Below, in pieces: positions 34,519 through 43,117 of a stretch of 64,000 nucleotides of DNA. The notes beneath the pieces were generated by a model. That model was not told the DNA's origin and ran no database searches. It saw only the letters and a program-made list of their open reading frames with translations. Every line of letters begins with the position of its first letter. Position 1 is the first letter of the stretch. The DNA is from JAZSNL01 sp045536365 (GTDB taxonomy: Bacteria; Bacillota_I; Bacilli_A; ML615J-28; CAG-313), in the NCBI GenBank assembly GCA_045536365.1, contig JAZSNL010000024.1, forward strand, positions 12,401 through 76,400, in the 5' to 3' direction. The translations under genes and the position numbers were made by a program.

Positions 34519-34546
34519 CCTCTTTTAATAAAAAAGAGGTTTTTTC
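34517..34546 (+). terminator. intrinsic terminator after the 33694 gene
   Basis: AACCTCTTTT pairs with AAAAGAGGTT, followed by a T run. Confidence 0.85.
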
Positions 34547-34553
34547 TTTTTTA

Positions 34554-34582
34554 TTGAAAAAAATGAGAAAAAAGAGTATAAT
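34554..34582 (+). promoter_or_regulatory. SigA-type promoter of the MATE gene
   Basis: TTGAAA (34554-34559), 17-base spacer, TATAAT (34577-34582). It lies inside the open upstream extension of the MATE frame, which argues against that longer start. Confidence 0.82.
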
Positions 34583-34598
34583 ATACAAGGTGATTATA

Positions 34599-35987
34599 AT
34601 GGATAAAGAGAAAATACAATATGAGAAAATGACTAAAACCCCTCCTAAAAAATTAGTAATTCAATTAGGGATTCCGACAGTAATAAGTATGTTAATAACT
34701 GCAATATATAATATTGCGGATACATACTTTGTAACAGGATTAAATCCTGCTGCATCAGGAGCTGTTAATGTAGCATTTCCTTTAATGGCAGTCATTCAAG
34801 CAATAGGATTTACTTTTGGTATGGGCTCTAGTAGTTTAATATCGGCTAAATTAGGTGAGAAAAAAGGCGATGAAGCTCAAACGGTGGGTTCATCAGCGTT
34901 TTATGTATCAATAATTTTGGGAATAGTGATTGCGGTAGTAAGTAGCATTTTTATTGAACCACTTATGTTATTATTAGGTTCAACAGATGAAGTATTGCCT
35001 TATGCAATAAATTATTCTAGATATGTAATAATTGGATTTCCTTTTATGATAGGATCATTTGTTTTAAATAATATCTTAAGAGGTGAAGGAAAATCAAAAC
35101 TTGCGATGATAGGTTTAACAACGGGGGGCATTTTAAATGTTATTTTAGACCCTATTTTTATATACAATCTTAATTTAGGTATTGCTGGTGCTGCTATTGC
35201 AACTGCAATAAGTCAATCTATTAGTTTTATTATTTTATTAATGATGTTTATATTAAAGAAGAGTATTATTAAATTATCAATTAATAAAATAACAAAAGAT
35301 TTGAAGGTATATCTAGAAGTATTTAGAGTAGGATTCCCGTCTTTCTGCCGTCAAGCATTAGCTGCTATCGCAGTAACATTATTAAATAATCAAGCAAAAA
35401 TATATGGTGGAACTAATGGACTTTCAGCAATAGGTATTGTAAGTAAAATATTTACAGTAATTTTCACTATTGGTTTAGGTATAGGTCAAGGTTATCAACC
35501 AGTATGTGGATATAATTATGCAGCTGGAAAATATTCAAGAGTTAAAGAAGCGATGTTCTTTACATTTATTTGTGGTACATCAATTATGACATTATTATGT
35601 ATCTTTTGTTTCTTCTTCGCAAAAGAAGTTATTAACTTCTTCCCTAATGTATCAGATCAAGCGTTAGAAATTGGTCAACAAGCATTAAGATATCAATGTA
35701 TTGCCTTACCATTTTTAAGTTTAAATGTCATTATTAATATGACTTTCCAATCAATTAGAAAAAAGACACTTGCAAGTTTATTATCTTGTTGTAGACAAGG
35801 TATCTTCTTTATCCCTTTAGTATTAACTTTGCCTAAAGCATTAGGTTTACAAGGTGTTGAATTGATTCAAAGTATATCTGATTTCTTAACATTTGTAATA
35901 AGTGTTCCTTTCTTTATTTGGTTTGTTAATGATTTAAACAAAAAAATTAAAATAGAAAAAGAGAATGAAAAAGCATATAACGTATAA
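34599..35987 (+). CDS. MATE-family efflux transporter
   Basis: A 462-aa inner-membrane multidrug/toxin extrusion protein with about twelve hydrophobic helices in two repeats. The first half has PTVISMLITAIYNIADTYFV and GFTFGMGSSSLISAKLGEK, the second half GFPSFCRQALAAIAVTLLNN and GIGQGYQPVCGYNYAAGKY, all typical of the DinF/NorM-like branch in Firmicutes. The frame is open from 34554, but that region is the promoter, and AAGGTG precedes the ATG at 34599. Substrate cannot be inferred. Confidence 0.93.
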   Translation: MDKEKIQYEKMTKTPPKKLVIQLGIPTVISMLITAIYNIADTYFVTGLNPAASGAVNVAFPLMAVIQAIGFTFGMGSSSLISAKLGEKKGDEAQTVGSSAFYVSIILGIVIAVVSSIFIEPLMLLLGSTDEVLPYAINYSRYVIIGFPFMIGSFVLNNILRGEGKSKLAMIGLTTGGILNVILDPIFIYNLNLGIAGAAIATAISQSISFIILLMMFILKKSIIKLSINKITKDLKVYLEVFRVGFPSFCRQALAAIAVTLLNNQAKIYGGTNGLSAIGIVSKIFTVIFTIGLGIGQGYQPVCGYNYAAGKYSRVKEAMFFTFICGTSIMTLLCIFCFFFAKEVINFFPNVSDQALEIGQQALRYQCIALPFLSLNVIINMTFQSIRKKTLASLLSCCRQGIFFIPLVLTLPKALGLQGVELIQSISDFLTFVISVPFFIWFVNDLNKKIKIEKENEKAYNV

Positions 35988-36006
35988 AACGTTAATATGC
36001 TTTTTT
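35970..36006 (+). terminator. terminator overlapping the MATE stop codon
   Basis: AAAGCATAT and ACGT pair with ACGT and ATATGCTTT across small bulges; the stop TAA lies in the loop. T run follows. Confidence 0.75.
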
Positions 36007-36033
36007 AATTTAATAGATTAATATTAAGATTTG

Positions 36034-36042
36034 TGATATAAT
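36034..36042 (+). promoter_or_regulatory. extended -10 promoter of pyk
   Basis: TGATATAAT with -10 at 36037-36042; only a weak TAGATT lies at the -35 distance. Confidence 0.6.
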
Positions 36043-36072
36043 ATACATAATTAATATAAAGAGGTAATGAAT

Positions 36073-37491
36073 ATGGCTGAAAGAAATACTAAAATAATAT
36101 GTACAATGGGTCCTGCCATTAACAATGAAGAAATGTTAATAAAAATGTTTAATAGCGGAATGAATGTCGCAAGAATAAACTTTTCACATGGGACTCATGA
36201 ATCTGCAAAACAACAAATTGAAATGATCCGTAATGCAAGTAAAAAAGCAAATAAATATGTTGGAATAATGTTAGATACAAAAGGACCGGAAATTAGAACA
36301 GGAATGTTTGAAAATGGTGGAGTTGAATATCATCAAGGAGATATTGTTAAATTAGTCAAAGAAGAAGTTTTAGGAAATAAAGAAAAAATTCATATTACCT
36401 GTGAAGAACTTTTCAACGATGTTAAAAAAGGTGATAAATTATTAGTAGATGATGGTAAAATAACATTAAAAATAAAAGAAGCATTTAAAGATACATTAAC
36501 ATGTGAATTTTTAAATGATGGTAAAATTACTAATAAAAAAGGAATTAATGCACCAGGTATTAATTTAACAATGCCATTTATTTCTCAAAAAGACTATGAA
36601 GATATTAAATTTGGTTGTGAACAAGGAGTAGACTTAATTGCTTTATCATTCGTAAGAACAGCAGATGACGTTTTACAAGTAAGAGAAATACTAAAAGAAT
36701 GTGGAAACACCAATATTGAAGTAATATCTAAAATAGAAAGTCAACAAGGAATTGATAACTTAAAAGAAATCATTCAAGTATCTGATGGTATTATGGTGGC
36801 AAGAGGAGACTTAGGTGTTGAAGTTGCAACAGAACTTGTACCATTATATCAAAAGAAAATGATTAAAATGGCCAACCTATATGGTAAACCAGCTATTACC
36901 GCAACGCATATGTTAGAATCAATGATTAATAATCCACGCCCTACAAGAGCAGAAGCAAGTGATATAGCAAATGCTATTTTAGATGGAACATCAGCTATCA
37001 TGTTAAGTGGTGAATCAGCTATTGGCAAATATCCTGTTAATAGTGTTTCATATATGGATAAGATAGCTAAAATTGCTGAATCAATGATTGATCATAAAGA
37101 ATTATTATCAGAAGCAAGAGAAAAAATTGGAAATAAAAATGATGTAATTTCAATATCTGCAGTAGAAGCATCATTAAATTTTAAAGACATTAAAGCAATT
37201 TTTGCTTTTACTGAAACTGGTGGTACAGTAAAAAGACTATGTAAATATCGTCCTAAAGTACCTGTTATTGCATGTACAGATAATATTAAAACATGTTATA
37301 AACTAGCACATTATTGGGGAGTAGAAGCAGTAAACGCAAACTATGTAGATGATATGAGTATGTGCGATGAAATTTCAAATAAAGTTGCCGAAAAATTAGG
37401 ATTTAAAAAAGGAGACAATATCGTAATAGTAGCAGGTTTCGGTGAAGAACACGGTATTACTAATACTTTACGTATAATTGAAGTTAAATAA
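36073..37491 (+). CDS. pyk: pyruvate kinase
   Basis: Transfers phosphate from phosphoenolpyruvate to ADP in the last step of glycolysis. The 472-aa protein has TKIICTMGPA at the N-terminus, the substrate region NVARINFSHG, LDTKGPEIRTG, SKIESQQG with the catalytic Lys, MVARGDLGVEV and ITATHMLESM. It lacks the PEP-utiliser-like C-terminal extension of the Bacillus enzyme. An ATG at 36067 is too close to the GAGG site, so 36073 is chosen. It probably leads a transcript with tatD and the protease gene. Confidence 0.96.
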   Translation: MAERNTKIICTMGPAINNEEMLIKMFNSGMNVARINFSHGTHESAKQQIEMIRNASKKANKYVGIMLDTKGPEIRTGMFENGGVEYHQGDIVKLVKEEVLGNKEKIHITCEELFNDVKKGDKLLVDDGKITLKIKEAFKDTLTCEFLNDGKITNKKGINAPGINLTMPFISQKDYEDIKFGCEQGVDLIALSFVRTADDVLQVREILKECGNTNIEVISKIESQQGIDNLKEIIQVSDGIMVARGDLGVEVATELVPLYQKKMIKMANLYGKPAITATHMLESMINNPRPTRAEASDIANAILDGTSAIMLSGESAIGKYPVNSVSYMDKIAKIAESMIDHKELLSEAREKIGNKNDVISISAVEASLNFKDIKAIFAFTETGGTVKRLCKYRPKVPVIACTDNIKTCYKLAHYWGVEAVNANYVDDMSMCDEISNKVAEKLGFKKGDNIVIVAGFGEEHGITNTLRIIEVK

Positions 37492-37506
37492 GAAAAGAGG
37501 AATAAA

Positions 37507-38274
37507 ATGTATATTGATACACATGTTCATTTGAATGATGAAACAATATATAAAAAGATAAATGAAACACTATTAGAAGCCCAAAAAGCCGGTGTTTCTA
37601 AATTCTTTGTTGTAGGGTACGATAAACATACATCTATGCTTGCGATAGAGATCGCAAAAAAATACGAAAACTGTTTTGCGATTATAGGTTTTCATCCAAC
37701 AGAAGTAAAAGATTTAACCGAAGAAGACTATATTTGGTTAGAAGAAAATGCAACAAAAGAAAATAAAGTTATCGCAATCGGTGAATGTGGATACGATTTT
37801 CATTGGGATAGAACAACAAAAGAAGAACAACAAATTGCTTTTATAAAACAAATAGAAATTGCGAAAAAACTACAATTACCACTTTCAATCCACAGCCGAG
37901 ACGCAATGCAGTTAACATACGATACCCTAAAAGAACACCATGCTGAACTAGTAGGCGGTGTTATGCACTCTTTTGCCGGTGAAAAAGAAATGGCAAAAGA
38001 ATATATTAAGTTAAATTTTGCTTTAGGAATATCAGGGCCAATTACTTTTAAAAATGGACGAACAATGAGAGAAACAGTGGAAAATGTAGATATTAAATAC
38101 ATTCTATCAGAAACTGATTCTCCATATTTATCACCAGAACCATTTAGAGGAAAAGAAAATGGACCAAAAAATATACCCTTAATAGTTAAAAAAATAGCGG
38201 AAGTTAAAAATATGTCTGTTGAAGATGTAAAAGAAAAAATATACGAAAATGTCAATCGTATCTTTGGAGTGTAA
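37507..38274 (+). CDS. tatD: TatD-family metal-dependent hydrolase (YabD)
   Basis: A 255-aa TIM-barrel amidohydrolase, probably a 3'-5' DNase acting in DNA repair or quality control. Metal ligands are in DTHVHLND (His6, His8), GECGYDFHWD (Glu), SIHSRDA, GVMHSFAG and SETDSPYLSPEP (Asp). In Bacillus the gene sits next to rnmV/ksgA; here it follows pyk by 15 bases and precedes a protease gene by 2 bases, an unusual context. Confidence 0.92.
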   Translation: MYIDTHVHLNDETIYKKINETLLEAQKAGVSKFFVVGYDKHTSMLAIEIAKKYENCFAIIGFHPTEVKDLTEEDYIWLEENATKENKVIAIGECGYDFHWDRTTKEEQQIAFIKQIEIAKKLQLPLSIHSRDAMQLTYDTLKEHHAELVGGVMHSFAGEKEMAKEYIKLNFALGISGPITFKNGRTMRETVENVDIKYILSETDSPYLSPEPFRGKENGPKNIPLIVKKIAEVKNMSVEDVKEKIYENVNRIFGV

Positions 38275-38276
38275 TT

Positions 38277-39074
38277 ATGAAAAAGAAACTATTATTATTT
38301 CTAATATTAATCTTTACAATCACATTAGTAAGTTGTAAAGAAACAACAATTTTAATTAATGAAACAAAAAATTATGAAGTAGATGTAGAAGAAAAAATAA
38401 CAATAGCAACATTGGAAGATGCTTTAGTAAATGCAATAGCAATTGCAGAACAATCATCAGTATCAGTTATATCAAAAAATAACTCATTATTTACAGAAGA
38501 AGCACATGGTTCAGGAGTAATTATTGGTAAAAACGCATCAGGTAAATATTATGTTCTTACAAATAGACATGTAATTGCAGATGATAATAATAAACAAAAA
38601 GATAGTTTTTATATTTATTTAGGAACAAAAAATGAAAAATTACCTGCCAAATTAGAAATGTTCCATGATCAATATGATCTTGCTTTACTAAGCTTTACAT
38701 CAACATTAAACCTAAAGGTAGCTACTATAGCAGATAGTACTAAATTACAAAAAGGTAGATATGTAATTGCAGTGGGATCACCTTATGATTACGATGATTT
38801 ATATAATACAGTAACTGTTGGAAATATATCTCATCCTAATCGTGTAATAGAAGAAGAAATAAAAAAAGGAGTTATGTTTAACGCAAACTACATTCAACAC
38901 GATGCATCTATTAACTTCGGTAATTCAGGCGGTGGATTATTTAATATTAATGGAGAATTAATAGGTATAAACACTTGGAAAATTACTGGCAATAGTTTAG
39001 AAATATATGAAGGATTAGGCTTTTCAATTCCTATTCATATTGCATATCAAATAGTACAACGTTATATAAGATAA
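38277..39074 (+). CDS. trypsin-like serine protease lipoprotein (HtrA-like, no PDZ)
   Basis: A 265-aa surface-anchored protease. The signal peptide ends in the lipobox LVSC (Cys20). The chymotrypsin-fold triad is His98 (TNRHVI), Asp134 (QYDLALL) and Ser217 (GNSGGGLF), with VAVGSPYD-type VIAVGSPY in between, as in the DegP/HtrA family. There is no room for a PDZ domain after the catalytic domain, and no membrane helix apart from the signal. It likely acts on extracellular misfolded or secreted proteins. It is 2 bases downstream of tatD. Confidence 0.88.
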   Translation: MKKKLLLFLILIFTITLVSCKETTILINETKNYEVDVEEKITIATLEDALVNAIAIAEQSSVSVISKNNSLFTEEAHGSGVIIGKNASGKYYVLTNRHVIADDNNKQKDSFYIYLGTKNEKLPAKLEMFHDQYDLALLSFTSTLNLKVATIADSTKLQKGRYVIAVGSPYDYDDLYNTVTVGNISHPNRVIEEEIKKGVMFNANYIQHDASINFGNSGGGLFNINGELIGINTWKITGNSLEIYEGLGFSIPIHIAYQIVQRYIR

Positions 39075-39075
39075 T

Positions 39076-39107
39076 AAAAATACAGTATATAAATACTGTA
39101 TTTTTTT
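39076..39107. terminator. bidirectional terminator between the protease and PBP genes
   Basis: AAAAATACAGTAT pairs perfectly with ATACTGTATTTTT around ATAA, with a T run on the plus side and an A run on the other. Confidence 0.88.
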
Positions 39108-41046
39108 ATTCATAATATAATAATTTAATATACCAAGGAATATTACTTTTTTTAAAATATACATTTTTATGATATTCATTAAAACCAGGATAAAATCCTG
39201 TTAATGGATTTAAATCAATAGTTATAATATCATCTGGTGCAGTATACCAACTACTTGTTTTACCGTGATAATAAGCTTCTACAATATCTGCCCATACATA
39301 TTTTCCAAACCTTGATTCATTCAAAGTTGTTATTTTTCTATTATCATCATATCCTGTCCATACTACTGTTAATATCTCTGGACTATATCCTACCATCCAA
39401 TTATCTGTATCCGTTGAACCACTTTTACCAGCATATTTGTGGCTAAGTAAACTTGCAATAGCGCCTCCTGTAGGTCTTATATTGTAAGTCATTTTGTTAT
39501 CAAATATTGAAGTCATTGCTTCGTTAAGAATATATACATCACTTTTATCAGAAATAACAGTTTTAATGGTTTTTGTTTCATATATTATATTATCATTCAT
39601 ATCAGTTATTTTAGTTATAAATGTTGGATTAATTTTAACTCCCTCGTTTGCAAGAACTTGATATGCTGCAGTTAATTCTTGAACTGATACTTCACTTGTT
39701 CCTAATGCAAGTGAAGGAATTGAAGGGATATCTCCAGTAAAACCCATTTTTTTAAGTGTATTAACGAGATTTGTCATTCCTAAAAATAAATGTGTTTTCA
39801 CTGCATATATGTTATCACTTACTGCAAGTGCATATACCATTGATATATCTTGATTTGCATATATATCTTTATAGTTACTAGGTGAATATGGTTCTTTGTT
39901 AATATAGAAGGTTGTTTTTTCGCTTTTAAATGTAGTAGCAGGAGTAAATCCATTTTCTAATGCAGTTAAATAAAGAAAAGGTTTTATTGTAGAACCTGGT
40001 TGTCGTTTACTATATATTGCTCTATTATAAGTACTATTTATATAATCTTTTCCTCCTATTAAACTTAAGACATGTCCCGTATTTGGTTCTATTACATAAA
40101 CTGCAATTTCCATTTCTTTATTAGGTAAACGATTATTTATACTATTTACTATTTGTGTATTTAATTTACTATCTAAAGTAGTATATACTTTGATTCCTTT
40201 TTTACTTGCTTCCATAATTTCTTCATTTTTCTTTAATTCATTAATCACAACATCTTGAAAATATGGTGCATTAATATAATCATTATTTGGATTATTACCG
40301 ATTAAATTTAATTCTTCGTTTAAAGAATGATTATATTCATCTATTGTTATTTTTTCATCATTTAATAATTCTTTTAATATTAGATTTCTTCTTTTTAAAT
40401 TATTTTCTGGGTTTTTGATAGGTGAATATAAACTAGGTCCTTTTGGTATACTCGCAATACATGCTGCTTCAGTTAGTGTTAATTCATTTGCATGTTTATT
40501 AAAATAATAAATACTTGCATCTTCGACTCCATATATACCATGATCAAAATAAATAGTATTTAAATACCCCTCTAATATTTCTTCTTTTGAGTATTTTGTT
40601 TCTAAGTTCACCGCAATCAACATTTCATTGATTTTTCTTTTAAATGTTTTATCAGAACTTAAGAATAAAGTTCTAACATATTGTTGAGTAATAGTAGAAG
40701 CTCCTTCTGTTAAACCTTTGTTTTTAATATTTGAAAATAGAGCACCAAAGATACGGATAAAATCAATGCCTTTATGTTTATAAAATCTTTTATCTTCAAT
40801 TGATATAAATGCTTCCTTTAAATAAATAGATATATCTTCTAATTGTACATATGATTGTTTATTACCATTACAATAACTTAAATATTTATTATTATCATTA
40901 TCATATAATTCAATATTTGACATTTGTGGTAATCTATAATCCATATTATATGTTACTATTATTAAAGTGATTGTTGATATTATGAAAGTAGAAAGACTTA
41001 TTATTAAACTATATTTAATAATATGATTAATTTTTCTTTTTGACAT
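39106..41046 (-). CDS. class A penicillin-binding protein (PBP1A family)
   Basis: A 646-aa bifunctional peptidoglycan synthase with one N-terminal membrane helix (about 12-34). The GT51 glycosyltransferase domain has IEDKRFYKHKGID with the catalytic Glu, EGASTITQQ and the RKINEML region. The transpeptidase domain has SXXK in QPGSTIKPF (about 352), SXN as SDN (about 413) and a KSG triad in GKSGSTDTDNW (about 542). Length is short and no C-terminal low-complexity tail is seen. The GTG at 41055 is part of the AGGTG site, so the ATG at 41046 is taken as start. Confidence 0.92.
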   Translation of the reverse strand: MSKRKINHIIKYSLIISLSTFIISTITLIIVTYNMDYRLPQMSNIELYDNDNNKYLSYCNGNKQSYVQLEDISIYLKEAFISIEDKRFYKHKGIDFIRIFGALFSNIKNKGLTEGASTITQQYVRTLFLSSDKTFKRKINEMLIAVNLETKYSKEEILEGYLNTIYFDHGIYGVEDASIYYFNKHANELTLTEAACIASIPKGPSLYSPIKNPENNLKRRNLILKELLNDEKITIDEYNHSLNEELNLIGNNPNNDYINAPYFQDVVINELKKNEEIMEASKKGIKVYTTLDSKLNTQIVNSINNRLPNKEMEIAVYVIEPNTGHVLSLIGGKDYINSTYNRAIYSKRQPGSTIKPFLYLTALENGFTPATTFKSEKTTFYINKEPYSPSNYKDIYANQDISMVYALAVSDNIYAVKTHLFLGMTNLVNTLKKMGFTGDIPSIPSLALGTSEVSVQELTAAYQVLANEGVKINPTFITKITDMNDNIIYETKTIKTVISDKSDVYILNEAMTSIFDNKMTYNIRPTGGAIASLLSHKYAGKSGSTDTDNWMVGYSPEILTVVWTGYDDNRKITTLNESRFGKYVWADIVEAYYHGKTSSWYTAPDDIITIDLNPLTGFYPGFNEYHKNVYFKKSNIPWYIKLLYYE

Positions 41047-41115
41047 ATTTTTCACCTAGTATATTTTTTGTCAAAAATAGAAAAAATATACTTGAAGAAA
41101 ACAAAAAAATAAAAA

Positions 41116-41136
41116 CTGATTTTCTTGTAAAATCAG
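41116..41136 (+). promoter_or_regulatory. inverted repeat over the -35 of the 41174 gene, candidate operator
   Basis: CTGATTTT (41116-41123) and AAAATCAG (41129-41136) are perfect complements separated by CTTGT, and they cover the TTGTAA -35 at 41125-41130. No T run follows, so an operator is more likely than a terminator. Confidence 0.45.
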
Positions 41137-41153
41137 AGTAATTATGTTATAAT
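41125..41153 (+). promoter_or_regulatory. SigA-type promoter of the 41174-ychF-cca-yhaM cluster
   Basis: TTGTAA (41125-41130), 17-base spacer, TATAAT (41148-41153) with extended TGT. Confidence 0.75.
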
Positions 41154-41173
41154 AACAAACAAAGGTGAATTGT

Positions 41174-41986
41174 ATGAAAATAAGATGTAAAAAATGTTAT
41201 CATGTATTAAAACCACAAGAAGAGTACTGCACTTCATGTGGAGAACACAGCAGTGAAATTGAACAATTAATGAAAACAGGATATATTGAAGTATCAGAAA
41301 AAGATAAGCTTAAGACAGCTTTATTTATATATCTATTCTCTGCCATTATTGGTAATGGCGTATATATGATAATATTAGGTATATTACAAAAGAAAGCTAC
41401 AAATGCTTATGTTGATTTATTCTGTCAATCACATAGTTTATTAATTAGTTCAATTATAACATTATTAATATATTTAATTTTATATCGTAAAGAATTAAAA
41501 GATATGATTATCACTGGTACAGGTAAACAAATAGCTAGTTCGATGATAATAGGTGTATTATTAATAACTACTTGTATTTTATTTAGTTTATTATCAGAAG
41601 CTACTAGAGTACTACCAATTAACGTAACAAATCATTTATCTAGTGGTTCTGCAAGTATATTTGGAGAAGGAGATACTAATGTATTTAAAGTAATAACTTC
41701 ATTTGCTTTAGTTGCGGTATCACAAGAAATTGTATTTAGAAGAAGAGTTATTGATGCGTTAGATGGTGAAACACTATGGGGTGAAACAGCTATTTTAATT
41801 GGAAGTGCTTTACTTGGAACATTCCTTGATTTAATGTGGGTAATGTCAATTAATACTTTAATCATATCATTAATTATGAACTTAACACTAAGCGGTATAT
41901 ATATGTATACTAATCGTAACGTAGGTGTTACAATATTAATTAGAATTTTATTAGTAATATCAATTGTCGTATTATATTATAAATAA
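41174..41986 (+). CDS. zinc-ribbon membrane protein with degenerate CPBP (CAAX protease-like) motif
   Basis: A 270-aa protein. Residues 1-25 hold two CXXC pairs (Cys5/8 and Cys19/22), a zinc ribbon that would be cytoplasmic. About seven hydrophobic helices follow. In the C-terminal half SQEIVFRRRV (Gln184, Glu185, Arg189) resembles the EEXXXR motif of the CPBP intramembrane protease family, but the first Glu is Gln and I see no FXXXH where the second motif should be. It may be an inactive relative acting as a membrane sensor or adaptor. The GTG at 41165 lies in the binding site, so 41174 is chosen. ychF follows closely. Confidence 0.7.
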   Translation: MKIRCKKCYHVLKPQEEYCTSCGEHSSEIEQLMKTGYIEVSEKDKLKTALFIYLFSAIIGNGVYMIILGILQKKATNAYVDLFCQSHSLLISSIITLLIYLILYRKELKDMIITGTGKQIASSMIIGVLLITTCILFSLLSEATRVLPINVTNHLSSGSASIFGEGDTNVFKVITSFALVAVSQEIVFRRRVIDALDGETLWGETAILIGSALLGTFLDLMWVMSINTLIISLIMNLTLSGIYMYTNRNVGVTILIRILLVISIVVLYYK

Positions 41987-42000
41987 CAAGAGGTGAAATT

Positions 42001-43098
42001 ATGGCATTAACAGCAGGTATAATAGGTTTACCTAACGTTGGTAAATCAACATTATTCAACGCAATAACACAAGCAAGTGCTTATTGTGCAAACTATCCCT
42101 TCGCAACTATTGAACCAAATGTAGGTGTTGTTGAAGTAAGAGATAAAAGATTAGATGATATTGTTAAAATAGTTAATCCTAGAAGTATTGTTCCAACATC
42201 ATTTTCATTCACTGATATTGCAGGACTTGTAAAAGGTGCAAGTAAAGGTGATGGACTTGGAAACCAATTTTTATCACATATTCGTGATGTAGATGCGATT
42301 TGTCAAGTAGTAAGATGTTTTGATAACGATAATATTATTCATGTTAATGGAAAAGTAGATCCTTGTGATGATATTGATACTATTAACTTAGAATTAATTC
42401 TAGCTGATTTAGAAGTAGTTGAAAAAAGAATACCTAAGATTGAAAAGAAAGCTCAATTAAAGGTTGATCAAGATGCGGTATATGAATACAATATTTTAAA
42501 AAAATTACATGAAGCTTTTCTAAAAAATATTCCTGCCCGTAATGTTGATTTAACAGATGAAGAAAAATTATTTATTAAAAACTATCAATTCTTAACTTTA
42601 AAGCCAATGATTTATGTTGCAAATGTAGGAGAAAAAGATATTACAACTGGCAACAAATACGTTGATATGGTTAAAGAAATTGCAGATAAAGAAGGAACAA
42701 AAGTAATTGTAGTATGTGCTGAAATTGAGTCTGAATTAGTAGATTTAGATGATGAAGATCGTGAAATGTTCCTAGAAGATTTAGGAATTAAAGAAAGCGG
42801 ACTAGATGCTTTAGTAAAAGAAGCGTATCGTATTTTAGGATTATGTACTTTCTTTACTGCAGGTGAACAAGAATGTCGTGCATGGACATTTAGAAAAGGA
42901 ATGACAGCACCTAAATGTGCTGGTGTAATTCATAGTGATTTTGAAAGAGGTTTTATTAAAGCCGAAACATATACATATGATGATTTAATGCAATACGGGA
43001 CACCGCTTAAAGTAAAAGAAGCTGGTAAAGTACGTATGGAAGGAAAAGACTATGTCGTTCAAGATGGCGACATAATGTTATTTAGATTTAACGTATAA
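42001..43098 (+). CDS. ychF: YchF/OLA1-type ATPase
   Basis: A 365-aa Obg-related P-loop NTPase that prefers ATP and binds ribosomes. G1 is GLPNVGKST (about 8-16), G3 is DIAGLVKGASKGDGLGNQFL, and the G4 position carries YVANVGEKD rather than NKXD, the family's hallmark for ATP use. The C-terminal TGS-like domain has CRAWTFRKGMTAPKCAGVIHSDF and ends in MLFRFNV. AGAGGTG lies before the ATG. Confidence 0.96.
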   Translation: MALTAGIIGLPNVGKSTLFNAITQASAYCANYPFATIEPNVGVVEVRDKRLDDIVKIVNPRSIVPTSFSFTDIAGLVKGASKGDGLGNQFLSHIRDVDAICQVVRCFDNDNIIHVNGKVDPCDDIDTINLELILADLEVVEKRIPKIEKKAQLKVDQDAVYEYNILKKLHEAFLKNIPARNVDLTDEEKLFIKNYQFLTLKPMIYVANVGEKDITTGNKYVDMVKEIADKEGTKVIVVCAEIESELVDLDDEDREMFLEDLGIKESGLDALVKEAYRILGLCTFFTAGEQECRAWTFRKGMTAPKCAGVIHSDFERGFIKAETYTYDDLMQYGTPLKVKEAGKVRMEGKDYVVQDGDIMLFRFNV

Positions 43099-43117
43099 AA
43101 TGAAAGGAGGTAATAAT

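Noticed and set aside
34554..34598. Upstream start for the MATE transporter
   Set aside because: The interval is a full SigA promoter (TTGAAA-N17-TATAAT), so it is not translated.
37800..38255. Antisense frame of 151 codons opposite tatD
   Set aside because: A mirror of a clearly real gene with catalytic motifs, without start signals of its own.
43100..43117. Upstream ATG for cca
   Set aside because: It precedes the AAAGGAGG ribosome binding site of the ATG at 43118.
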